64,000 nt of DNA, from positions 32,081 to 96,080 of the forward strand of contig RQTK01000697.1 in assembly GCA_003991915.1 (NCBI GenBank), in the 5' to 3' direction. The stretch comes from Elysia chlorotica (lineage: Eukaryota; Mollusca; Gastropoda; Plakobranchidae). The notes under the pieces were generated by a model. It had not been told where the DNA came from and did not search any database. It worked only from the letters and a program-made list of their open reading frames with translations. Every line of letters starts with the position of its first letter. Within the stretch, counting starts at the first letter, position 1. The position numbers were made by a program, and so were the translations under genes. Below are positions 46,043-56,181 of this stretch, piece by piece.

Positions 46043-47700
46043 AAGGCTATACACGATATAAACGGGTAAAATTTCTCAAGGATTCAATAGTGAAAGTTCT
46101 ATTTCTGAATATGTAAACAAGTATGAAGAATTCGCATTTATAAATAAAACAATTAGTATGTGACCAAATTCTAAAAGCAAAACATGAAATTTGAAACATA
46201 ATACTGTTTTAGCATAAAAAAGAAGTAAATGAAAAAAAAATATAAATGAAAAAGTGCATAGTCTGATACAACTTTTATATTAAAAAAAACAACAACAAAA
46301 AATACGAAAATAAGTAAGTCTATAAAATAAAGCAAATACTTTGTTAAAATATGACTATGATTTTATCTTGCTGCCTGTAGCAACTGTAAACGAATCCTTT
46401 AATGTAAAATGGAGGTCCTGGTTTCTTTTCTCGATATGTCAAGCAATGTTGGTTTATGTATGAAGCTTCTCTATTCGCATGGTATTTTATTACGAATGAG
46501 TGCACGCGGGGAAAATATACTGTGATCAAAATGTATCGGCTAGAAACAATGCAATAGTTAGCACATCCTGCCAACCACGAAGATAATAGGTACACATCTA
46601 CTTTAATAAAACAAAACACTTAGAATATTAACACATTTATTTTTTTTAATACTAAAGGCAATATATTTAGAATGCCGAATAAGACCTAATCTAATTTATA
46701 AACGAAAACAAGTTATTTGTCTGGAATAAATAATAACAATATTAATTATGTTACTCCCTGTTGTTTTTATACTAAAAAATACTTCAATGGAAAACGGAGG
46801 TCCTGTTTTTTTTGTTTCTTACCTTAGTTCAAGCAATGGTTTAAGTTTGTCCGTGGTTTAGCCCAATTCGTTTTTATAGCGAGTGAGTGCAAGAGTTGAA
46901 ACTCGTATGATATAGAGCCCGCTTATACCAAGGCACAGAAGAACCCGACCCATAAATCAAGAAGTCAAAGTTTTAATCTCAGACTCTGCAATAGTTCAAG
47001 CTGGTGTCGTCAGAGTGACAAAACAAGAGCAACACAACAAGACAAAACACGAGTATTTATCATTCAATCGGAACTTGATCCTGAGATTTTCCTATCCACT
47101 ATATCACTTAATGTTTAATTAATCACTTACGCATTGTCATAAATGGATCGCTTATTTTTTCTCTCAAATAATTATGTTGGTCTCCTATTTTCTGCAGGGA
47201 CCATTCACGTGTTGTCGTTGGCGAGTCACTATGCCGACCACCTTTACACTTTTGAATGAAGGCGAGGAAAATTTTTCTATAATGATATCACCATAAAACA
47301 ATAGAGTCATATTAATGTCATATAACAGTGTTGTCTTTTTGTGTGCATGAAAGGGAGGTAACTTTTCAAGCATCCGATGGCAAGAGTTCAACCTATGAAT
47401 ATGTATATATGTAAGAGTTTAGTATTAACCTTTTATACAATACACTAGATGACTTTATGAAAGACAAAATGTACATAAATGAGCCATAATAAATTAGAAA
47501 ATGTACAAATCTAATGTATAACACTTAGTATGGGAACAAATTTAATTGTGTGCGCGCGGGGAAAAAACTTTTAATTAAACAGGGCCGGCTTAAAACAAGG
47601 AACAAAATTAACCTATCCTGTCAATTACGAAGAGAAGGTGCAAACACAAATAAATGAAGGCACTTAGTATAGGACCAAATTCAATTTATCAACTATAGTC

Positions 47701-48010
47701 AGTTTGCTTTGTAGTTTGGCAAAGAATTGTGTATATGCCAAGGATTCTAAAAATAACTGGCAGTTTCACCCAAATATAAATAAACTTGCATCTTCGCTCC
47801 TAATGAGCTCCTTATTTCCTTCATCTGATGTTAGTTTTAGTTCATAATAGTCTCAATTTTAGGGTAAATGTGTTTTTGTACAAAAGAAACATGAAAACAT
47901 CTGAAAAACTGCATAGTTACCGTATACAGTTGGTTAGTAGGGAGATTTTTTTGCAAGGTACTTCAAAAAAACCTCATCATAACAGATAGATATTCTATAT
48001 TTTATTGATT
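47701..48010. other. unique AT-rich DNA
   Basis: No feature is recognised between the array and the GACA repeat. Confidence 0.4.
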
Positions 48011-48013
48011 TCA

Positions 48014-48020
48014 TACAGAC

Positions 48021-48075
<55 letters not shown>

Positions 48076-48170
48076 GACAAAGACAGAGAGGAAGGAGAGA
48101 AAGTCTGAAAGAGAGAGAGAATGAGAGAGAGAGAGTGAGAGAGAGAGTGAGAGAGGGAGAAAGAAAGATA
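48014..48170. repeat. (GACA)n followed by purine-rich tract
   Basis: GACA units at about 48030-48074, then imperfect GAGA to 48170. Confidence 0.95.
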
Positions 48171-48504
48171 TTAAATACTTGCATCTGTCTTTGTAACAAT
48201 CAGCAAAGCATTTATTGTACTAAAAAGGAAAACAGACACACTATTCCAATCACGTATATAACCTTGAACAAAGAAACGTTTTTTCTAAAATTATATCCTA
48301 AATTTAGACTAAAAAAGTAAAACCTGGCCCACAATTCAACCTTTTTATAGACTGTGGCTGCTTCATTTCCATAAAAACTGGTCACTTCAAACGCACAACG
48401 TTGAAGACATCACGTCTAAGTACTCTACGGTGAAGGGATCTAAAGCGACAAAAACACCTCTCTTTCCCTTTGTTTCTCTTGCAACACCGAATTTCTCACC
48501 TTTT

Positions 48505-48670
48505 CTGCAACAGCTCCTTGGCGTTAACATTTTCACCAAGGATGGCTTTTTTTGAAGATCGTTAGGGTGAGAATATCCAAAGTATATCCTGCAACAACTC
48601 CTTGACGTTAACATTTTCACCAAGGATGCCTTTTTTTGAAGATCGTTAGGGTGAGAATATCCAAAGTATT
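48505..48670. repeat. 84-bp tandem duplication
   Basis: Unit 1 starts CTGCAACAGCTCCTTGG at 48505 and unit 2 starts CTGCAACAACTCCTTGA at 48589. They share CATTTTCACCAAGGATG and GATCGTTAGGGTGAGAAT. About four differences are counted, so the duplication is relatively young. Confidence 0.95.
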
Positions 48671-48990
48671 AAAAATGACGAAAAAACATCAATATGACCA
48701 AATTTAGACTAATGATATCATTTTCAGGAAGAAAAGTGTCAAAAATCAATTTTTCACCTGGTAGTCAAATAGGGAGAAGAAATATAAGAACTCCGCGATA
48801 TTCTTCTTTAGCTTTTTAACCACGCCCGGGTAAAGTATTAAAGTGAAATAAACGGGCTAGCGAGGATTAGTCTGATACAATTATTTCGCAGATTTTTTTT
48901 TGCAAAACATGACATAAGAAAGTGTTTCGGAAGACTGTCTTTATTTACACGAAAGAAACCTACAAGAAAAACTATTGAAGTTTACCATGA
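48671..48990. other. unique DNA, no gene seen
   Basis: No supported feature. It leads into the first copy of the duplicated segment. Confidence 0.4.
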
Positions 48991-49009
48991 AAAAAAATTT
49001 ATGCAATTT

Positions 49010-49544
49010 TGAAAATGATACACTTACAAATGGAATTAGCAGTAAACATAGATAGTTTTCACCATAACTTGAATAAGTCAATAGCAACAGTCCTTGTGTC
49101 CAAAGTTTCCCCGAAAGGTACTGTCGTAGATGAGATATCGATAAAACTTACAGTTTTTATTCGCCGATTATCCTCAAATTACAGAGAAGGTATGGTAATC
49201 ATGGAAACAAAAATATCATTTAGAAAGATAACAACAAGGAATAATGTACTAAAGACAAAAACCGGAGACAAAAAAAACCCTAAAAAAAGTCAAAATGTAT
49301 CGTTTTCATCTCTATCTTCGACCCTTCCTATTTTTCTTTCTCTCTTTCTCTATCTCACTCACTCTCTACTTCACTCCCTCTTCTCTCTCTATTTATCTCT
49401 CCTGTCTTTTTAGACGAAATTTAGGATATAATTTTAGAGAAAACGTTTCTATACGTGATTGGAATATTATGTGTTTTCTTTGTTAGTACAATAAAGGCTT
49501 TTCTTATTGTTACAAAGACAGATGCAAGTAATGAATTTCTTTCT

Positions 49545-49598
<54 letters not shown>

Positions 49599-50720
49599 GT
49601 CTCTCTCTCTCTTTCTCTCTCTCTTTCAGACTCTTTCTCTCATTCCTCTCTGTCTCACTGTCTCTTGCTCTCTCTACCTCTCTCCTACTCTCGTCCTGTC
49701 TGGAGTGTGTTCTGAAGGACGCTATTTTCTCCATAATACAATTTAAACCCTTGCATGTGTTTATGTTTGCCGAGCTGTCTAGCTAAGGGTTTCAAGAAGT
49801 GACAGCGTAATTTCCGCCTTGTGATTTCTTCAAGGGAGACCGCCATGCAACAAAGATACTAATTTCTTTGGTACTTTTCGCTCTGTGTCATGCTACGCCG
49901 TTGTAATGGAACTATAGTGTTTTGCAACAAACTAGTCAGTCCATAGTAAAAACAAATGATCGATATGCTTCTTTATCTGCGACTTGGTGCTCTAAAGATT
50001 TGTAAAAAGGAAAAGATTCAACAAAACGATGCTCACAATATAGCAAAAACAATAAAATTAATGATGGTCATAACTTGCAGTACGTCAAAAGCAACAATCA
50101 TTGTAACCGAAGTTTCAAAAAGGCACTCTCGCAGAAAAGATATTGATGAAACTCTTAGCTCCTGAAAACTCTTATTATCCTGAGACATTTTCCGTATATG
50201 GAAACATCAAGATTAAAACAAGGAATAAAAATGAAGAAAATACGATACTCCATAACCTTAAACTTGCGAAATTTAATTCATTCAACTCTCCCCCTCTTTT
50301 TCTCGTTCCCACTCATTTAATATCTCCCTTACTCTCCGTATGTCTGGAGCTTGCTATGAAGAACAATATGTCCCTATTATTATATACAATAATCTTCATC
50401 TCTTTCATGTGTCTATGCTTGTCGAGCTGTCTAGCTAACTGTCTAGTTAAGGGTTTGACAACTTAATTTCCGCCCTGTGATTTCGTCCAGGGAAAATCTC
50501 CTGGTAACAAAGATACTAATTTCTTATGTACTGAAAGCATTGTCTCTTGTTACACAGTTATCTGACGGCATGATGTCACAATTGTTTTGGAAAATAACTG
50601 GTCAGTCCGTAAGAAGACAAACGATCGACATGTTACTTTAATCGGAGTCTTGGCATTTTTAAGACTTGTATAAATGACAATACTTATAAAAACGATGTTG
50701 TTGTATTACCAACGATATAA
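49010..50720. repeat. two-copy diverged tandem duplication
   Basis: Copy 1 (about 49010-50030) and copy 2 (about 50000-50720) share, in order: a GCAACAGTCCTTGTG / GCAACAATCATTGTA region; TATGGAAACA with ACAAGGAATAA; CGAGCTGTCTAGCTAA; ATTTCCGCC.TGTGATTTC; ACAAAGATACTAATTTCTT; and ACTGGTCAGTCC then AACGATCGACATG. Copy 1 contains a CT array (49553-49594 pure) absent from copy 2. Short frames (49009-49413, 49956-50165) are not conserved between copies. Confidence 0.8.
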
Positions 50721-51840
50721 CTTTATTATGAAAAAAAGCAGGATTCCATATTATAGTTCTTTTTACATGCTAAAATGCCCGTTATCAAGTAATCCTGTCA
50801 ATAAGACACCGGTGATAAATTATATACTGTGGTTTCTGTTTTCCTTTCGGTCTGGTGTTGTGGCTTTTCATTATTACCCTATGACATTTTATTTCTACTC
50901 ACCACATAACAATTTTCCTTTAATGCCTGTTTAATCGTAGCTTTAATGTCTGGTCTTGCTAGAAGAATAAAAGTTGTGAAAATAATGTGAATTAATTTCA
51001 TTAGAGAGGTGTGTCGTTGATTATTATTTCATTTTTCCATTTTAATGACCATTCACCTAATTGTTATTAGCAAATTTTAACGACAGTTATATAATTAATG
51101 TGTAATATTTTTGACAATTATATTTTTGACGAAAATTTTTAGTAGTAGAGAGAACTCTGTAGTTTATGCGTTAAATTGTTTTAGTTTTAACATCGCCTTA
51201 GTTTGGCTTGTTAAACTTGAGAAAAAATAAAGAAAGCTTCAACGGTTAATAACATCTAGAGAAAACGGAACATGCTATTGGTTTGACCATAGCTTGAGGT
51301 TGAAAACTTCTAATTAAATTTATATCAGGAAATGTTTATGTACAAGTTAAAGAAAAGTTCGTCTGGAGAAGAGCGCTTTCAAGTTGTTCTTTTTTGTTGC
51401 GACAAGCAGAACAATAACGACGATAATTGTTCTAAGACAGTTAATACATTACACTAGTAAACAATCTCTCTGTTTTAAAAGATCCATATATAGTATGATC
51501 CCAGTTAAATTTTATTGTATACAACAATGTCCTTCAGATACTTCAGTACTTGCAGAGGACTTGCGATGTTCTCCAATAGTTTCGAGACCAGATGCAGATT
51601 TCTTTGCCGGTGATAAAGCGGACAGTCAACCCGAGTGTGACTTATGAATAATTGACAGTTGCAGGTATGGCACTGTCGAGGCTCTTCACCTCTCAATAGG
51701 AAGGCGTGGGTAAGATGAGAATCTCCCAGTCGGACTCGATCGAGTTCCACCTGGTCTCGTCTTCTAGCCCGAGACACTGCCGCTCAGTGATCTAAGTGTG
51801 GTTGGACACAGTGTAGTTTAAAAAAGAAAATTATTTTAAC
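50721..51840. other. AT-rich DNA, no gene seen
   Basis: No repeat or RNA is recognised. 51,540-51,780 is slightly GC-richer, with short opposing frames lacking domains. Confidence 0.45.
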
Positions 51841-51845
51841 AGCGA

Positions 51846-51954
51846 GTCTATATTGTGGACGGATCCCAAGACTTAACTCTGGCAATTTAATGTGCTGCCA
51901 CACAGAGACAGTGTCTCAGCCGGTCACAGTGTAGTGGCACCGACCCAACCAGTG
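51846..51954 (-). mobile_element. SINE body fragment
   Basis: On the minus strand: ACTGGTTGGGTCGGTGCCAC, GTGTGGCAGCACATTAAAT, AGTCTTGGGATCCGTCC and ACAATATAGACTC. The head and the terminal 3' end are missing. Confidence 0.85.
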
Positions 51955-51959
51955 GAGTC

Positions 51960-52210
51960 ACTATAAATAAGAGAGCAACTGGAAACTAACTTTATCTTTT
52001 CGCTTTCAAGTGAGTTAAACATTGAAAGGCAATGGATGCATGCAATGCTTCCCTATAACTGAATCACCGAAATAATAAAATAAAAATTTCAGTAGGTTTT
52101 TACGTGATCTATAACCCTTTCCTGTTATAGCAGGATAATTTGACAATATTGTTTAATATTGTTAGGCTGTTAAATTTTGTTTTAACCTGTACCATTCTAA
52201 ATACAAGAGG
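51960..52210. other. AT-rich DNA
   Basis: Nothing recognised. Confidence 0.4.
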
Positions 52211-52214
52211 ACTA

Positions 52215-52302
52215 GATAAATAGATAGATAGAGATACTCAGATAATTATGATAGATAGACAGAAAGAGAGGGAGAGAGAGAGAGATAAATAGATAGAGTG
52301 AA

Positions 52303-52333
<31 letters not shown>

Positions 52334-52345
52334 TAGGGAGAAATA
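52215..52345. repeat. GATA/GAGA purine-rich tract
   Basis: Imperfect GATA and AG repeats. Minus-strand frames are repeat translation. Confidence 0.9.
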
Positions 52346-52636
52346 ATAACATGGCCCACTCCATCAACGATATCAGCAGCAGTAACAAACAAACAAAAAA
52401 ATCCCAATTCAATCGCATGGGAAGGCGTTGTTTCCAAACGGAACAGTTGTGTGAAAATATCCTCGATCAAAGAAAGCAAACGAAAGTTCCCAAATGGTCC
52501 CTGCATTCCAGGGCGGAATACCCTGGTCTTGGCTGGTCACATGACAGTATGGAAAACCAAGACCATCGCAGTTGGGTTCGAATCTGACCCTCATGCATCT
52601 CAAGACGACGCTAGTATCAATCCCAGTATACACGCC

Positions 52637-52690
52637 TTCAAACTTTGTATTCGGTTTTAATTTTACCATGAATTGGTGCAAAGAATTCTT
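52637..52690 (+). repeat. ~53-bp direct repeat, copy 1
   Basis: AACTTTGTATTCGGTTTTAA then ATTGGTGCAAAGAATTCTT matches 53889-53941 with few differences, 1.25 kb apart. Confidence 0.85.
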
Positions 52691-52724
52691 TCATTATTAT
52701 CATCCTCTTGTTTTTCTCTCCTTT

Positions 52725-52800
52725 ACGTAGAAGACAGAAACAGCCGAGATTCGAACCAAACACTTCCTGCTTATGAGTGTAGAGCACAACAGATCTGCAA
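52725..52800 (-). mobile_element. decayed tRNA-like SINE head
   Basis: The minus strand carries a good B box, GTTTGGTTCGAATCTCGG (plus 52747-52764), and a poor A box, with a C-run just beyond. No body is recognised. Another B-box-like GTTGGGTTCGAATCTGACC lies at 52571-52589 without an A box. Confidence 0.4.
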
Positions 52801-53164
52801 CGCCCCCCCCCTCTCTCAACGCTGATTTGACTCTGCGCACACTAGTGATGTTCCCATTTCTCTTGTGATAAATAATTATTAAACAATTTCATACACGATT
52901 ATCTTAAAGACGCGGCGTTTATAACATCCCTCCAGATTAACGTAGCGAGGAGGTTTCACGAAGTTCAACCAGTTCCAAAAAAGCAATAGCTGCTATCTCC
53001 GGGGGTTATGTTTTATCGACAGCTGACACGATTTCTTTTCTCTCACGTGTAGGATGAAATATGTTTAAAAAAAATCTCAGATCTATTTTTGAATAAAATC
53101 ATTGCATTGAAGTTCGTGAATGCCGACGGAAAAACGAAATTTAATCCATAAAAACAGAAAATAG

Positions 53165-53300
53165 AAATTCTCCGATGAGAGACGCACGTCGAGTGCCGGA
53201 AACAGCATCAGGAGATTGCAGGGGACATCACGTCAAGAAAATTGGAGGTATAATTGTCTCGCATGACGCAGGCTGTCGTGGGTCAAACATTCGAGGATCA
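53165..53300. other. GC-richer DNA beside the candidate exon
   Basis: Less AT-rich than its surroundings, with short frames on both strands and no recognised domain. It would be intronic if the minus-strand donor at 53305-53310 is real. Confidence 0.3.
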
Positions 53301-53310
53301 CAAGACTTAC

Positions 53311-53487
53311 CTGAGGGTCTCCGCAATAGGCTTGTCTCAAAACAAGGAGTATCAATTTTGCCTGATGAGATTTGACAAGACAACGTCTCTCCGCGCACAA
53401 TACGCGCAGCCCCACTTTGTGTTCAGCGCGTCTAGCGCGTACAAGTACAGCGAACAGAGTGGCGGCTTGGATAAATTTACATTAATA
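53311..53487 (-). other. GC-rich block with splice-like ends, minus strand
   Basis: On the minus strand a long pyrimidine stretch (TTTTCTTTTCTTTTCTTG) ending CATAACAG (plus 53488-53495) is followed by 177 bases of GC-richer sequence and then CAG|GTAAGT (plus 53305-53313), an ideal donor. The minus frames do not stay open across the interval, so if it is an exon it is untranslated or from a noncoding RNA. On the plus strand a frame with FEDHKTYLRVSAIG and QPHFVFSASSAYKYSEQ is open through it. I do not recognise that peptide. Confidence 0.25.
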
Positions 53488-53499
53488 CTGTTATGACAA

Positions 53500-53885
53500 A
53501 CAAGAAAAGAAAAGAAAAAAAAAACAATAGCGTACATGTTTTTTTTTTAAAACTAAAATAGTTGATACTAACGGAATTCCAGGTGATTGTGATTTGGAAA
53601 AACTGATAGGATTACTGGTGAGTTTTAGGTGTGCTGAATTTAAAAGTTATTTCCTCAGAATAGGTCAGAAACCTTAAGGAAATAAAACGTGTTTTTATGA
53701 ACACATGTACACAATCTTTTGTGCTGGGAAAAACGCTTATAGGACATCATTGTAAACTTATGTTTGCCCTTTTAATGCTATTTGCACACTTTACTCATTT
53801 CTTTGGACTTTTCTTTAAAGTCATAAGGAAATTGAGCGACATACTGGTTTTTGTATTTACATTCCATTGAGTTTTTAAAAGTAGA
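53500..53885. other. AT-rich DNA
   Basis: No feature is recognised. Confidence 0.4.
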
Positions 53886-53888
53886 CTT

Positions 53889-53941
53889 AACTTTGTATTC
53901 GATTTTAATTTTACAGTCAATTGGTGCAAAGAATTCTTCAA
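53889..53941 (+). repeat. ~53-bp direct repeat, copy 2
   Basis: Partner of 52637-52690. The pair brackets the GC-rich block at 53.2-53.5 kb. Confidence 0.85.
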
Positions 53942-54039
53942 GTCATAAAAAGTCAAAGTGTTACTCAATTACTTTGTGAAGGCACTAAACTTACCAATAA
54001 TAACATCGTGCTTTGTGGATTGTTCATTTAGACATAGTG

Positions 54040-54265
54040 TTGAGTTGGCGTTAGTGGTAGAGCGCTGGGAGGCAACCCTGTTCAATTTCACTAGGGGGAA
54101 ACATTTTTAGTAGGATTTCGCCAATAGAATGTTTGGTCGGTGTCAGTGTAAAGTGATCTGCTGGGATAGAAGTCCTGAGGTCTCCAACTGTCTATGATAC
54201 GTATGTGTAGCAGTAGGTAAAATTGTCAGAGTTTGGTATTGGAATATGTCACCGTAAAGTATGCT
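54040..54265 (+). mobile_element. old tRNA-derived SINE
   Basis: The A box is in GGCGTTAGTGGTAGAGCGC (54047-54065). The B box is decayed. The body has TTGGTCGGTGTCAGTGTAAA, GTGTAGCAGTAGGTAAAAT and TTGTCAGAGTTTGGTATTGG, corresponding to the main family body. The 3' end is not clear. Confidence 0.7.
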
Positions 54266-54269
54266 CCTT

Positions 54270-54995
54270 CGTTATTAAGGAGGCGTTTAAATTATGAGAG
54301 AGCTTTTCTTTCCCAAAGATTTAAGAAGCGCTAGTAAGACGCACTTTAGTTCTGTCCACAGTCATACCTCCCAGCTTCTACCTTTGTGTTGACCCTATTC
54401 TCACCTGCTATCTTATGTTGTTTTAACTTCCTTGTTTAATCACCTGTTCAATAACATTCGGTCATAAATGGTACGGGAAGAAAGAGAATGTAATTATATC
54501 CAAGGCAAAAAATTATAAAGAAATGTATCATAGCATACTCTGGTATTTTTATACATGAAATAAAAGGCCTTTCTTAATAATGAAATAAAGCGGATTTTCA
54601 ATTCAAAAGAATCGTTTCGTTAAAAAATGTTCTTTGCAAGTCATTTTAAGCAATGAAAATTGTATTTAACTGTGTTGTGAAATGTAAAAATAAGAATAGC
54701 AATACACATCTTGCAATAAGAAACTACCACAAAAGGTCAGCCCGTGAATAAAGCACTTTTATCAATTTAAAGGTAAAAAAATACCTTTAAAATTAAAACC
54801 TTAAACGTTTGAACTAAAAACAATCACTTTGAATAATAATGCCCTGATTATTCACACTGCTAAAGAATAAAAAATGATGCCTTTGTTCATATCTCTGTGA
54901 TAAGAGATTACTTTCCTGATCTCAAGTGAATATTTTTTATAACGCTTTACTTCACCTGTAAATTGTTTGTTTAGTCTAAATTTTTGGATAACGTC
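54270..54995. other. AT-rich DNA, no gene seen
   Basis: No feature is recognised. Confidence 0.45.
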
Positions 54996-55009
54996 AGTCT
55001 TGTACACCC

Positions 55010-55392
55010 CCTCCCCTCCTCTTGCCATTTGGCTTTTTCCACCTGTCTCTCTTTGTGTCTCTACCTACTGCCTGTATGGGCGCCTGTCGATCTGTCCATC
55101 TACCTGTGGCTTCATCTCACTCTCTCTTGGCTGCCTCTCTGCCTGTCTCGCTGTCTGTCTGTCTGTCTGTCTGGATTTCGAGACCTTTTAATGTCTCTTT
55201 GTCCATCTATCTGTCTTTGTCTGTCTTCCTCTCTGTCCTTCTGTCTGTCTGTTTGTCTGGATATCGACACATTACATGTCTCTTTGTATGTCTACCTCTC
55301 TGTCTGTTTGTCTATCTACCTGTCTTTCTTTTCCTATCTCTCTGTCTATGTCTCTTCCTCTCTCTCTCTGTCTGTCTCTCTCTGTCTCTGTC

Positions 55393-55433
<41 letters not shown>

Positions 55434-55435
55434 TT
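55010..55435. repeat. CTGT/CT-rich tract with an ~86-bp higher-order repeat
   Basis: CTGTCTGT runs alternate with a non-repeat insert. GGATTTCGAGACC...AATGTCTCTTTG at 55173-55201 recurs as GGATATCGACACA...CATGTCTCTTTG at 55259-55286. A pure CT run follows at about 55400-55430. Three overlapping Cys/Leu/Ser frames of more than 70 codons are artefacts. Confidence 0.93.
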
Positions 55436-55460
55436 CATATCACTTTCAAAATACTAAATT

Positions 55461-55832
55461 ATGAAGTTTTTCTTTACGACGTACAAAGATAAAACAGACA
55501 GCTATTCTACCCGCAGTACTAGCATAATCGTTCGCTTCACCACATCTCTCCTTACAACCTCCCCGATCAGCCACCTCCCAACTCCGAACTCCCAACTTCC
55601 ACCTCACGACCAGGGATGCTCGCTGTCTGATGCCTCTCAGAGAGCGCTCACGCCGGCACGAACCAGCACCTGTGATGCCGCACGAGCCACGAGCCCATTT
55701 CACTTCCTCACACACGCCAGCCGCGAAACTGATGGGGAATCTCCACTCTCCGGCAATGTTGTGCGTTACAGTGCTGCTGCAGGAGCTATACAGATTTACG
55801 GATACCAATTTGTAACCAAGCTCTTGAAATAA
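55461..55832. other. GC-richer block open on both strands
   Basis: About 300 bp of higher G+C has 120-codon frames on both strands: plus 55461-55832 (ATG start; ends QIYGYQFVTKLLK) and minus 55446-55808. Neither has a recognised domain. The plus frame is Ser/Thr/Pro-rich, and the minus frame is Arg/Gly-rich with several cysteines. The CT tract directly upstream followed by AAAACAG (55494-55500) could act as an acceptor on the plus strand. A coding exon or CpG-type regulatory island are both possible. Confidence 0.25.
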
Positions 55833-55834
55833 AT

Positions 55835-56125
55835 TTAAATAGCTGTAACACTCTGTAATAATTATTAGTTGTAAACATTCCTAGACTAAACAATACACGC
55901 GTGCTTCAGACTTTCAGGAAGGATGGATGCGCGTGTTGTTGGCTTGGATTAATATTTCCATTCTTCAATCGGAGAAGTTTGTGCTTGTGGTAATTACTGG
56001 TAAGTTTGTTATCTTTATTGTTTTGGCTATGCGCCCTTCTCCTTTTGCTATCCACCTTTCTACTATTCGTCTTATTCCTTCTTATCATCAAAAACTTCAC
56101 CAGTATCATCATCGTTATCATCGTT
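55835..56125. other. unique DNA
   Basis: Nothing recognised. Confidence 0.4.
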
Positions 56126-56130
56126 ACAAC

Positions 56131-56181
<51 letters not shown>
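56131..56181. repeat. (AAT)n microsatellite
   Basis: About seventeen ATA/TAA units. The polyisoleucine frame is a translation artefact. Confidence 0.96.

Larger units (their letters stand above)
44195..47700 (+). repeat. eroded tandem array, units ~0.4-1 kb
   Basis: At least five units recur in direct orientation. Box alpha (GAGTGCACGC.GGGGAAAAT type, often followed by GGCCGGCTTA.AA.AAGG) is at about 44806, 45531, 46498, 46883 and 47548. Box beta (CACTTTTGAATGAAGGCGAGG type) is at about 44415, 45908 and 47246. Box gamma (CTGAAT.TGTGAACAAGT then AATAAA.CAATTAGTATGTG) is at about 44590, 45300, 46105 and 47395. A CCTGAGATTTTCCTATCC-type segment recurs at about 44990, 45725 and 47080. Spacing varies from 384 to 967 bp. 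A SINE (45403-45518) and a CAA array interrupt it. No protein is encoded consistently across units. Confidence 0.85.

Noticed and set aside
48014-48170. CRISPR-like regular repeat
   Set aside because: Plain GACA microsatellite with no spacers, in a eukaryotic context.
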